Below, one piece after another: positions 39,762-50,610 of a stretch of DNA of 64,000 nucleotides (positions are counted from its first letter, which is position 1; each line of letters starts with the position of its first letter). The notes under the pieces are model-generated. The model was given only the letters and a program-made list of their open reading frames with translations. It ran no database searches and had not been told where the DNA came from. Made by a program: the position numbers and the translations under genes. The stretch is from positions 8,278,204 through 8,342,203 of the forward strand of contig NC_045139.1 of the NCBI RefSeq assembly GCF_008831285.2, given 5' to 3'. The DNA is from Nymphaea colorata (lineage: Eukaryota > Streptophyta > Magnoliopsida > Nymphaeales > Nymphaeaceae).

Positions 39762-40099
39762 ATTAAAATGACACATTTAAAATCGAAAACCTCATTGACT
39801 TAATACATATATATATATGCATCAAGTCAATCAGGTTTTCGCTTTTAAATGTTTTAACCTTAATCATCAAAAAGTTAACAGTTCCCAAAACAATATAATT
39901 TTGGTACTTAAAAAAAATCAACATTGTTTATGAAACTGATTTAAATTTAAACTTGTTTTACACTAAATTAGTAATTATAAACTGTTAGAATGTTGATCTT
40001 TTGTTACAAATATATTTAAAAGAAAATCAGGTGGTCCTTTTCTTTTTCCTGACATTTATGGTCTGTGTGTATATACATACATACACACATACATATGTT

Positions 40100-40290
40100 T
40101 GTGTGTGTATGTATGTGCATTTGTATAGTGGAAAATTTATCGTATATTGCATCCTATTTTTTTTCATAGAGCAGCAGATTTACATTAAGGAGAAGCAATG
40201 ATTTTATATAGTAATATGTGAAAATTTATCATCTATTTCATCAAATTTTCTGCATAGAGGAGCAGATTTTCATAAGGAACAATGATTTTA
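40100..40290. repeat. Imperfect tandem repeat near the 3' end of gene B intron 1
   Basis: The phrase GTGAAAATTTATC.TCTATT.CATC.ATTTT...CATAGAG(G)AGCAGATTT recurs with a period of about 95 bp (from about 40130 and 40225). A related copy lies in gene A intron 1 (33400-33500), so the repeat predates or accompanied the gene duplication. Confidence 0.6.
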
Positions 40291-42600
40291 GTTAGTAGAA
40301 ATATTCGCATGATTAAACAAAATGATTTGCAATGCACATCTGATTTGCTTTATTTCTTTGCAGCTCAGGACCTAGGCTTTCCCTTCCTGCACCCTTATTT
40401 GGACTCAATTGGAGCAAGGTTTCTGCAAGGAGCAAATTTTGCTGCTAGTGGAGCCACAGTTCAACATCTGAACTTGACTCTCTTTGATGGTGGTATAAGC
40501 CCAATGTCATTAGATTACCAGCTAGCTCAGTTCGCTCAACTGCAAGATCGATCCACTGAATGCCACAAAGAAGGTACTTGAACTTGAAAAGGAAAACAAT
40601 GTCATAACTGAGCACGGGATTGTCTTCGTCTTCTTTTTGATCAGTTGCACAGTTCGCCCATCATCAACGTCACACATCTTCTTTTATTTTTTATCTTCAA
40701 AGATGAACAGTAAAGAAAATTATGTTTTCTATACTAACGCAATTTGAGTTCACTTCTTATAGATTTGCACCAAAGTAATGCCTTCAATATTGGCCTCTTT
40801 AGGGTTCTGGTATGAAGATCAACTGCCCAAATCAGATATCTTCTCAGAGGCTCTGTACACGTTTGACATCGGGCAGAATGATTTAGCAAATGGCTTTCGA
40901 AAGCTGCCAATGCATCAGGTTCCTGCCATCATTCCAGACGTTCTTGCTCAATTCTCATACACAATACAGGTAAAGGCCAAGCACCATTCTTGTATATCTT
41001 GTTCAAATCTTCATGCTTTCAACATGATATAGACAAGATACGTTAGGTTATATTTTTGACATTAAAGAATATCAAATACAATGTGAATGTCACAAAAATG
41101 CAATCAACATTACAGAAAAGCTCATGGACATTACAATAAAGTATATCTGTTTTTTCTTCTTGATTATGCAGAGCTTGTACAGGAGAGGTGCAAGGTACTT
41201 CTGGATTCACAATACAGGCCCAATTGGCTGCCTACCTCTCTATGTTATCTATGGTCCTTTCACAAATGTCGCCAAGGACAAGCATGGATGCGCAGTTGAT
41301 CCAAACAAAGTTGCTATGGAGTTTAATCGCCAGCTGAAGGAATTGGTGATGGAGCTGAGAACCAAACTGCCTCTTGCTGCATTGACATATGTCGACGTCT
41401 ACTCCGCGAAGTATAGACTGGTCACTAGAGCAACTAAGCTTGGTAATTCTTGACATCCTCTTCTCTCTTTTGCTAGGATTTCAGAACTACTCGACTTAAG
41501 ATCTTGTTGCACCATGTAGTTGAAATAAAACAATTTGGTGAAATGCTTGTTTCTGCAAACAAGTGAGCTCAGAGTTGGATTTCTATCTTAATCCCATCAA
41601 TCTGCACTATGTTCTTTGCTCAATAAAAACCCAAATCAACATTGTTCACTGCATCTGCATACAGGCTTGAGTTTTGCTTGCGTTCATGTTCAACAGAGCT
41701 GCCAAGTTTGAATACATCAACTTCAATTCGTCTGGCGCGTTTATGAGCTCTGCCAACATAGAATATCAGAAATTTAACTTTCAAACTCATTGTTTAAAGA
41801 TCAGGTATGTTTATTAGCAGTATCTAAACATGGTATTCATGGTGCAGGATTTGTTGAGCCATTGAAGTTCTGCTGTGGAAGAGGTGACAAGTTAGACATC
41901 TGGGTTGGCTGTGGAAAGAGAGGAATTGTGAACGGCGTGGAAGTTGTTGCTACTACTTGTGCTGATCCGTCAAAGTATGTAAGTTGGGATGGGATCCATT
42001 ACACCCACACAGCAAACAAACTGATTGCCAACCAAATTTTTCATGGATCCTTTTCTGACCCTCCAACCGCTCTACCTGACGCATGCCATCGCATGAATTG
42101 AGATTGTGGCCTTTCTCATGCCACAATCCAAGAGATGAACATATCTTTGATTTGGGCTTATTTTCTATTTTCGAATCCGATCAATTAATCCAACCCCCAA
42201 TCTATCTGATATATATATATATGAGAGAGAGTGGTTCGTAGAAACTAGACCAATAGGTCAGGGACAAAAACCAAACTCTTTAAATATGATATTTAAAATG
42301 TTTTATTTTTTAAATCTATCATTATCAATATTATCTTAAGGATAAGTCGACGTATATATTAAGTTGATCATTTTTTTTTTATCTTAATAGTATTTTTATA
42401 ATAAGGGAAAATGAATGGCTCTCATAACATTAACATTTTGGTAATCGAAAAATCAACACTTTTCATAAAAACAACTTGTTTTAAAGCATGTTTATATGTA
42501 AATAGTATTTTTAAATATATTAAGATGTCTATAGTTTTTATCTCGAACCTAAATGCCTGTTTTACCAATTTCTCTCTCTTCTCTCCCTCCTATATATATA

Positions 42601-42814
42601 TATAGTTTAGATGAATGGTGAGAGGTAAGAAAATATCATAAAAGCTTTAGAAAGATATGTGAAAATCATTCCACATTTGGGGCAGTAGATAAGGCTTAAT
42701 CCCACTATATATAATTTAGATGAATGGTGAGAGCTAAGAAAATATCATAAAAGCTTTAGAAAGATATGTGAAAATCATTCCACATTTGGGGCACTAGATA
42801 AGGCTTAATCCCAC
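42601..42814. repeat. 109-bp tandem duplication upstream of GDSL gene C
   Basis: Two head-to-tail copies, 42601-42709 and 42710-42814. They include TTTAGATGAATGGTGAGAG and ACATTTGGGGCA(G/C)TAGATAAG and differ at only a few bases. Confidence 0.93.
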
Positions 42815-43191
42815 CGGCGGATACCCATTCGGTCCGTTGCTGATAAGCACTTTTCGTGGCCCCTCCCAACCGCACCTTACGATCAAATGTGACCGTTGTC
42901 CTTGTCCCGAATGACCGAAAAAGAAAGAGGAGAAAAGGGACAAAAGCGTAACGGACAAAAAGTTCTGACCTCCGTCGGTTCACCTCAAAAAGGAACAGAA
43001 CCGAACAAAAATGGGCCACCATTTGGTTCCGAACGCCGGGTCCCACCTAAAGCGTATCCGTTGACGGTGAGCCCTAGGCGAGAGAGACGCTTCATCCTCG
43101 TCGGGAACACGTGGCCCTTTTCTTCACTGCTTCACGGACTTGCCGACGCTGCCTTACAAATTCCGAAACTCTCCTGCTATATGCGGCCGCG

Positions 43192-43230
43192 CCCTCCCTC
43201 TCTCTCTCTCTCTCCCTCTCCACTCTCCAG
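43192..43230 (+). promoter_or_regulatory. CT-rich leader before GDSL gene C
   Basis: A pyrimidine tract (CTCTCTCT..., 43192-43224) just before the ATG at 43248 resembles the CT-rich 5' UTR tracts common in plant genes. A regulatory role is inference. Confidence 0.4.
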
Positions 43231-43247
43231 TCTAAGCCCGTCTAGCC

Positions 43248-46200
43248 ATGGCTGCCGAGCTCCGCTTGCTTCTGTTGCTTGTTTGCTGGACGGCGCTTGC
43301 TTCTTCGAGATGTGAATTCCCCGCAATCTTCAACTTCGGCGATTCGAACTCCGACACCGGCGGCCTCTCGGCCTCGTTCGGCGAGGCTGTCCCTCCCAAC
43401 GGAGAGTCCTTCTTCCACGGACCCGCCGGAAGATTCTGCGACGGCCGCCTCGTCATCGACTTCATCGGTACGCTTCCCCCTCTCTTTCCTTGAGCGTTTG
43501 AGTTCTTTCTATCTTTCTCGCCGGCCAAAACAGCGTCAACCTCAAGGGTGACGCTCACTACTGTCACCACGCTCCTCTTTTGAGGCGTGGTGTCCAGGGG
43601 CGGCGCTACACTTTCCTGGCCGTCTCGCGTCGCCCAAGGTTTTGTTTCTCTCTAGTGAGAGCTCCCACGGTTGGAAAAGTTCGTTGCTAAATGGACATGG
43701 ATTTGAAATTCTGGAATCTGAAATCTCAGTTAATCAAACACACACTTGAAGTAATGTTTGGCACAGTTTTGAGGGGCTCCTATCTGAAATCACATGTTTT
43801 TTTTCCTATTGATAATGCTGTGATGTGTATCACTAACATGCATAACCGGCCGATATCTGGCCAACTTTTTCCATTTAAAAATGAACTAATAAATATTTTT
43901 GAAATACTTAACGAAACAAAGGAACACTTATTTTCAATCTACGTATCTGCCAAAGTCTGCAGCTTATTATTCCAAAATAACATTGCCTTCCCTCATCTAC
44001 TTGGCGAAAGTGAAAGAAGAAAACAGGTTAAAGCTGTGCGGGATAGAAAGTCTCTTCATAATTCATATTAGTCGGCAGAGAGAGAAACAAACAAGACGGG
44101 GGTGCTCAAAATTAGGAAGAGGACAAAAAAGGTTTGTTTAAAAATAAAAATAAGGAAAATAAACTAACAAACAAACTGGCTCTTACTTTTTTTGGTCTAA
44201 TATATCGGCTCAGCTTGTCGGACCTGAAACACAATGGTCCTAGCTAAAAATAAGTTAAAATCCTAGGCAGAACATAGATGGGTTCAAGTTTGATCGGGTC
44301 AGCCTCAACTCTTTTTACTGGCACTTGACAATGGAATCATTAAAATAATGTTTCATGAGTTTATCCTAACTAATCTTAAGGCAAAGACAGATTCAGAAAG
44401 CATTAGGATGCAATGTTTAATGAATCTGTTCCTATTTTTTAGAAATAGATTTATGAAACACTATGTTGATTTTTTAGAGAGCATTTGAAAGTTTGGTAAA
44501 ACTATTTATGCATATACATATTTTTCTTGTTTAAACATGTTATTTGAGTAAGTTAAACTATTATGACCCATCACTCAAAAAAGAGAATCGAACCCCTTCA
44601 TGTATATTGAGTTTAGGGCTGCGTCGAAGCCTGCAGGTAACATTGGTGTATGTTCAGCTAAATGCGGCCACCCTTAAAAATATATAAGTCGGACATTTAA
44701 AAAGAACCGGCCGATCATAAGCATCTGACATTTTTTTCACCCGAGAATTTTTTTTTCCGTGAAAAGGTTTACACGATGTTGCGGAACATGAAAATTTTAC
44801 AATTGATGCTATCTTTAAGATAATTGACAACCAAAAGCTTATTTGATATAGCACTTTTGTCATGGTGTTCGATGGGGGAAATATTTCCAGGAAAAATAGT
44901 CAAACCCCATCAGAAAGACATTCAATCGCTGTATTGTTCCTTCAACTTAAAAGATTTCCTCTGCGTACTATTTTCTTCGCGTGGACGTCATTATTGGCAA
45001 AAACTTATTTTAGAACCGTCGTTTTCTAAACCTATTGTGTGGATGTGTTTGATTATAAAAACAAGAACCTACAATTAACCGACACATGCATGTGCCCCTG
45101 CAATTAGGGCCGGGCATCGGCCCCAGTTTGGGCTTGAAAAGACTGGTTTGTGCTTTATTTAATATTATTTTTTATTTTAATAATGATATATATTTTATTA
45201 TTATAAATAAATTTGATATTAAAAATCTTTTATTTTATATTTAAACAGTACTTTTTTGTTTTAACCGAGCTGACTTTGGGCTTGGGTTTTATTTATTTGT
45301 AGTCAGGTCAAATCTTTATTAGATTGCAGTTTGATATTGGATTTGGATTCGAAGTCAGTTATCAAATTGTATATCAAATCCGAAGCCAATCAACAATAGA
45401 TCCAACCATGTAACCTGTTCACTAATCTGAGTCCAAAACTTTGGACCATTGCTCCTCCAAGCTGTTTAAGGTCATGGGCTCAAATCTCATGAGTGTATTC
45501 AGTCATACTGCTTCCAACCTAAAATTTTCTTTTCTTCAAATCACGTAGAGAAACGAGTACTTTATGTCAACTGGAAGAATTTGTATGTCATTTAGTTAAA
45601 TTTAGTATAACTTCCAAGACTAACATGGTCTGGCAGGGTGCATGTAGAAGGCACGTTGCCAACATTCTCGTTCATAAAAAGTCTGAGCATGACATCCTAG
45701 TTCATAGGTGTACCGTACCCCACTCAACTCCTGACCTGTCACATAGGTGCCGGTGCCGGTGCGGCACATTCCCAAAAATTTAGGTGCGGTGAGAATATTT
45801 ATTTGTTATTATTAATTTATTATTATTATTATTATATATATATATATTGTTATTATTAATTTAATATATATATATATATAGACACATATAAGAATTAAGA
45901 AATTTAGAGTATACACTATAATCTATACACTCTACACAACACGTTTTATGAATAAATTATATATGAATATTACATACTTACAAGTTATAATGTATTGTGT
46001 ATATGAATGTAACATATTAAACATTAACATGGTTACAAAGTACAAACATTAAACAAGTAAACAAAAAACAACAAAACCATGACATAACACAGAAATGGAA
46101 AAAAAAATTTAAACCTCCTTTTAACGTTAAAATTTTTAAAAATAAAAAATGTCAAAAAAGGACAAAAATAGTCTTGACGAAGTTTGACCATACATGACTC

Positions 46201-48865
46201 GAGTCAAACGCAAGTCGGGTGTGAATCCAAGCCGCACCCGCACTAGAGTCGTGTAGAGACGGGTGCAGCAGTCAAATTGCAAAGTCAGTGTGACTTAGCT
46301 CCACCAGGACCAAGGTGGGAGAATCAAAGGGCTTCCATGTGTTCGTTATGGTAGGTTGTTAACCTTCCGTTCACCGAAACAAAGTAAAATGCAAATATGA
46401 ATTTATGAATATAAAAATTCATGTTACCTGCAAGGAAGTAGAATTTTAACAAAAATGGAATACATGGAAAAGAAATTTCACTTTACTTTAGGTATGGGTG
46501 ATTGTAGGAAATAAACATCCACCATATATATGTGTGTCCGTGTGGATGTGTAAGTTAAGAAAAAAAAAAGTTAATATATTTTGAGATTATTCTTAAAGCA
46601 GCCAAGATTTTCCTCCAATTGAAAACTGTTGTGTGACCAAACAAGGGTTTGATTTCTAATGCCAAGATGTGCAGCAAGAATTCATTCTCCTTTTACTTGA
46701 AGGTCTTAAGTCCAACTTTCATCTCCATGAACAGAACTTTGTTTGGCCATGGGGAGTCTCCAACTGGGAAATAACAGAACCCAGCTAATCTGTTTCACAG
46801 TAAAACCACTACTTTGAGATGATCAAATGAGAGTTTAAAAAAAAAAATTGAATACAGGACAAATCCATGTATAAACAGGAAAACACTCCAAAATTTGGAT
46901 CATCTCCTATTTAAACCAATTACCCAATTCACTTCTTGATGTTGCAAATTTCATTCTGATATATCTTTGTTACATGTTCCAAACCTTCTGATATGTGTTC
47001 AATTCACTGAACTCCTTTTATTCATTAGCATTATATGATTCTGCTTGCAGCCCAACACTCTGGATTACCATACCTCAACGCCTACCTTGACTCAGTGGGA
47101 TCAAATTTCAGCCATGGAGCCAACTTTGCAACTGCGGGATCAACTATTCTTCGACAGAACACCACCCTTTTCCAGAGCGGGTTCAGTCCTTTCTCATTAG
47201 ATGTTCAGTCATGGCAATTCAATCAGTTCAAAACGCGAGGGGGTGTCGCGTATGGAAAGGGTAAGTTTCCCCATTTCTGTGATTAGCATTCAAGACTCTG
47301 AAATTCTCAATCAGTGTGTTTATCGTTTCTTGGACAGGTGGAGTTTACAGGGAATTGCTGCCCAAGCAACAAGTATTCAGCAAAGCACTCTACACATTTG
47401 ATATAGGCCAGAATGACCTCACATCTGGGCTGTTTCGTAACTTGTCAATAGATGAAGTGAAGGCCTATATCCCTGATGCTCTTGCTCAGTTCTCTGATGT
47501 AGTTAAGGTAAGTACAGCGATGATTACTCTCAAATTATTGTATTACTTGTTACTGTTGTCCTTCTTCTTCTTCTTCTTCTTCTTCATTTAGAAGGGATTT
47601 GAGACCTTCAGAGAGTTATTTTGCTGATTAATGTTCCTTATGAGCAATAGAGATCCATCTTCCTTTGTGGCCCAGGGCACTAATATAAGAAATTAATGGC
47701 CGGATGTTACTAACAGATAGTGGGAATGTCAACTTCTTTCAAGAATATGATTTGGCATATCACATTAATAGGGATCCGTCACTTCATGTTCAACTTTCAC
47801 TAGGGCAGACAAGCCTGTGAAGCACTTTCTCACAAAGAAAGGAGACTGCATTTTCTCATGTGCTGCAAGAGTTGTCAAAATTGTCTTTTCGGAATGTATG
47901 ACTTATTTTTTCATGGGAACTGACAAGCAGAGATGTAGTTTTCATAGGAAAAGCTTTCTCTTCAAAGACCAACATGGTAATCCTCCACTTTCTCACTTGC
48001 AAACATGGCATGGAGATTGGAGAAGTTAAAATTTCCTAGTGACATACTTTCTGCTGTAAACCGCAGTTTGCAGAAATCAGCTAGTTGAATCTGCATGTAT
48101 GGTACAAGGGAAATCTTATGAAAGTGATTGTGGCCGTGATTTTCCAGGGAATATATGATCAAGGAGGGAGGTCATTCTGGATCCACAACACCGGTCCATT
48201 CGGGTGCCTTGCATACGTCTTGGAACGCCTGCCGGTTCTGGCTTCGCAAATAGACCAAGCTGGGTGTGCCACCCCTTTCAACGAGTTGGCACAGTTCTTC
48301 AATGAGAAATTGAATCAAACAGTGGTTCGGCTGAGAAAGCATTTTCCTCATGCAGTATTCACATACGTGGACGTTTACTCTGTGAAGTATGAATTGATTT
48401 CTCAAGCCAAGAAAAATGGTGCGTATGTTATGGGCATCTCTATATATTCACATCTGCATCTGCTGTCTAGATTTTTTACTTTCTTCATATCATCTTCTGC
48501 GCAATGCAATCTTCTTTTCTATGGCTCTATAAAGAGTTAGTAGAACAGGAGAGATGGCTTTCACATCTAATTTCCAGATTTTGGTGTTTCTGGATTTTGC
48601 AGGATTTGGGAACCCCTTGAGGGCATGCTGCGGGCATGGAGGCAAGTACAATTATAATATGAACTTGGGGTGTGGAGGGAAGAAGAAGGTGGCAGGCAGA
48701 CAAGTGTTGGTGGGGAGCTCGTGCGCAGATCCATGGCGTTATGTCAACTGGGATGGAGTCCACTACACGCAGGCCGGAAACAAGTTCGTGTTCGATCACA
48801 TCGTTGACGGCAAATTCTCAGACCCACCTCGGCCCCTGCGGCTTGCATGCCACAAACATATCTAA
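43248..48865 (+). CDS. GDSL esterase/lipase C (SGNH hydrolase)
   Basis: Five exons: 43248-43467, 47051-47260, 47338-47507, 48148-48418, 48603-48865; all GT-AG; 377 residues. Signal peptide-like LRLLLLLVCWTALAS opens the protein, followed quickly by the catalytic block. Ser33 in FNFGDSNSDTGG, Gly96 in GANFATAGS, Asn169 in DIGQND, and Asp341/His344 in NWDGVHYT complete the SGNH set. The conserved CCGHGGKYNYN...GCGGKKKV segment and a DPPRPLRLACHK C-terminus fit the FXG1/ENOD8/At5g14450 group. It has the same exon pattern as A and B (210, 170, 271 nt inner exons) but is clearly more diverged, so it is the older member. Intron 1 is 3.6 kb and holds a MITE. Expected to be a secreted ester hydrolase; the substrate is unknown. 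Confidence 0.93.
45735..46298. mobile_element. MITE-like TIR element, family B copy 2, in GDSL C intron 1
   Basis: The left end CCTGTCACATAGGTGCCGG and right end CAGTGTGACTTAG are related to those of the element at 23234-23679, and the interior has the same GGTGCCGGTGCGG-type motifs and TATATA runs. Target duplications are too decayed to call, so boundaries are approximate. Confidence 0.55.
47560..47586. repeat. (TTC)n microsatellite in GDSL C intron 3
   Basis: A run of about eight CTT/TTC units, not part of any coding exon. Confidence 0.9.
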
Positions 48866-49859
48866 GATCATGCATGATCATGGTCGACACCTCCTCCGAT
48901 ATTTTAAAATTCATGATCATCTTTTTAGCTTTTTTATTGTTTGATTTTAGACTCAAATCCAAACCAAGTAATTAATTTGGTACGAAAAATCATGAATTTT
49001 TATTAGATTTTCTTTTTTTTTACCTTATCCAATAGGTATTTGGTTTATGCAGACATTTTAAATGGATTGCATCCCAAAAAAAATATGAACATAATCCTTT
49101 TAGCATTTTTTTCATATAGAAATTTAAATTCAGTTTCAAGTCAAATCAAGCAATAACTATGTAGTCATATGCAATAGAAACTATATATGGTTCCAACTCA
49201 ATCAAGTGTGAATTGTCATCCTCAAGTATACGCACTTACATGTAAAGATCTTTTCTACATGTGATTCCATAAAAGTGGTACAAGTTTTGGAACCTAACTA
49301 TGTACAATTCACAAAAAAAAAACAAATGCTTTAATAGTGAATGTATTTAAATTTTTAATACATTAAAACTTTATGGCCTTACTTTTTTCAAGTCGGATTC
49401 AAACGGAGAGAAGAATCATATTTAAGGTTCCTTTAAAGATACTTTAAAGCCTTTAAGTGTACGAAAAAAATACCTGCTAATGAGATATACAAGTCAACCT
49501 TTTTGGTGCTTAATTGCCTTATAAATTAAAGGTATAAAGTGAATTTCCACCTTTTCCCCGGAAAAAAAAATCAAATCTGTTGTTCAAACTTCAATTTCAA
49601 ATCATGAACAGCACCGACTTTCCTTCACCTTCTTTTCTAGCCGTTGGGGTGAAAAGTTCCAACGGACTGATTAGAGTTACAAAAGGCTAGGATATGTCAC
49701 AAATAAATAACGCGTAGAAGTGAGATGGAAAATCAAATGGGGACAACAAAATTCCCAAATCCTGTTTTGATTGACAACTAGATCAAGGTGGATGGATATT
49801 GAGAGAACCTTTCTTGTTTTGTTGTTCTTCATCTTCATTTCTTTGATAGAAAAGAGAGG
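48866..49859. other. Gene C 3' flank, gene-free
   Basis: 3' UTR and AT-rich intergenic DNA. No ORF, RNA gene or element was recognised. Confidence 0.5.
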
Positions 49860-50035
49860 CAGGGGCGGAGCCAGTAAGTTTTCAAAGTTTTTAAATTTTG
49901 ATATGGGTCGGAATATCATTTTTCAAATTTTTTATATAAGACAAGTAAAATTTTTTTAAATTTACATATAATTTTTTTAGAAAAAATTGAGGTGGGTCAA
50001 GGTTCATGCGGGTCCCCCTTTGGCTCCGCCCCTTG
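49860..50035. mobile_element. MITE, family A-related copy 2
   Basis: 176 bp with strong inverted ends: CAGGGGCGGAGCCA on the left and TGGCTCCGCCCCTTG on the right. The interior is AT-rich. A clear target duplication was not found, and the interior differs from copies 1 and 3, so it may be a sister subfamily. Confidence 0.65.
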
Positions 50036-50435
50036 CGAGCAGCATATCTTTCAACTAAAGCGATCGTTTGCAATCTAAATAAGTAGTAGCGCCCATGGAA
50101 ATCGAAGACAGAATTTTTACCTGCCCACCTGCCAATCCAACTACGCCGATCGGGGCTGTTATTTTCTTTGTTAGAAACCTAGAGACGTTCATGCAGCATG
50201 AAATTCTTTTCCTTTTGTCAAAACATGCACCACATTGGTCCAACTTTTTGTTTTCTTATTTTCTTTGTTTCTCAAAAGAAAAGACAGCACATGTCTACTA
50301 TATTCAAAAGAATTCTACTATATTCAAAAGGATGTTGAATGAGCAGTTTCCAACTAATGCAAACCCAATTTGACAGACTATGTTGTTTGTTGTTTGCCTG
50401 GTAGCATAAAATTTGAATGCTAGTTCCATTACTGC

Positions 50436-50610
50436 CATGGGCGGAACCAATGGGTGAATCGCAGGGGCTCTAGCCCCCCCTTCAAAACTTTTTTTTTTTA
50501 AATTTACATGTAAATTTTAAAAAATTTGGAAAAATGATGTTTCGGCCTCTGTCAAAATTTAGAAACTTTAATTCAGCCTTCCTCATGAAAAATTTCTGAC
50601 TTCACCCCTG
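50436..50610. mobile_element. hAT-like MITE, family A copy 3
   Basis: About 175 bp. It starts CATGGGCGGAACC, a decayed form of CAGGGGCGGAGCC, and ends GACTTCACCCCTG. It shares an interior GTCAAAATTTAGAAACTTTA segment with the copy at 30028. The flanks ATTACTGC and GTTACTAT match at 5 of 8 positions. Confidence 0.65.

Larger units (their letters stand above)
36517..42101 (+). pseudogene. GDSL esterase/lipase B with exon 1 frameshift
   Basis: Close tandem paralogue of gene A. Exons: 36517-36786, 40364-40573, 40803-40969, 41172-41442, 41848-42101. Exons 2-5 are open, keep GT-AG splice sites and match A in length except exon 5, which is 9 bp longer. Exon 1 starts with a signal peptide and FNFGDSNSDTG, but then reads GACACCGGGGGATATCAG where A has GACACGGGCGCGATATCAG, one base fewer. 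The frame runs to a TGA about 15 codons later, while the correct continuation (ISAAFNRTPSPNGMTYFHRP) is in the next frame. As written, no full protein can be made. The break sits at a five-G run, so it could be an assembly error; all catalytic blocks are otherwise kept. An alternative in-frame ATG lies at 36493. Confidence 0.85.
42102..43247. other. Spacer and promoter of GDSL gene C
   Basis: Gene B 3' UTR, AT-rich spacer, a 109-bp tandem duplication, then a GC-richer stretch (about 42820-43247) that should be the promoter and 5' UTR of gene C. No gene on either strand. Confidence 0.5.

Noticed and set aside
43468-47050. Separate genes inside GDSL C intron 1
   Set aside because: ORFs there are short, lack domains, and overlap AT-rich and MITE sequence.
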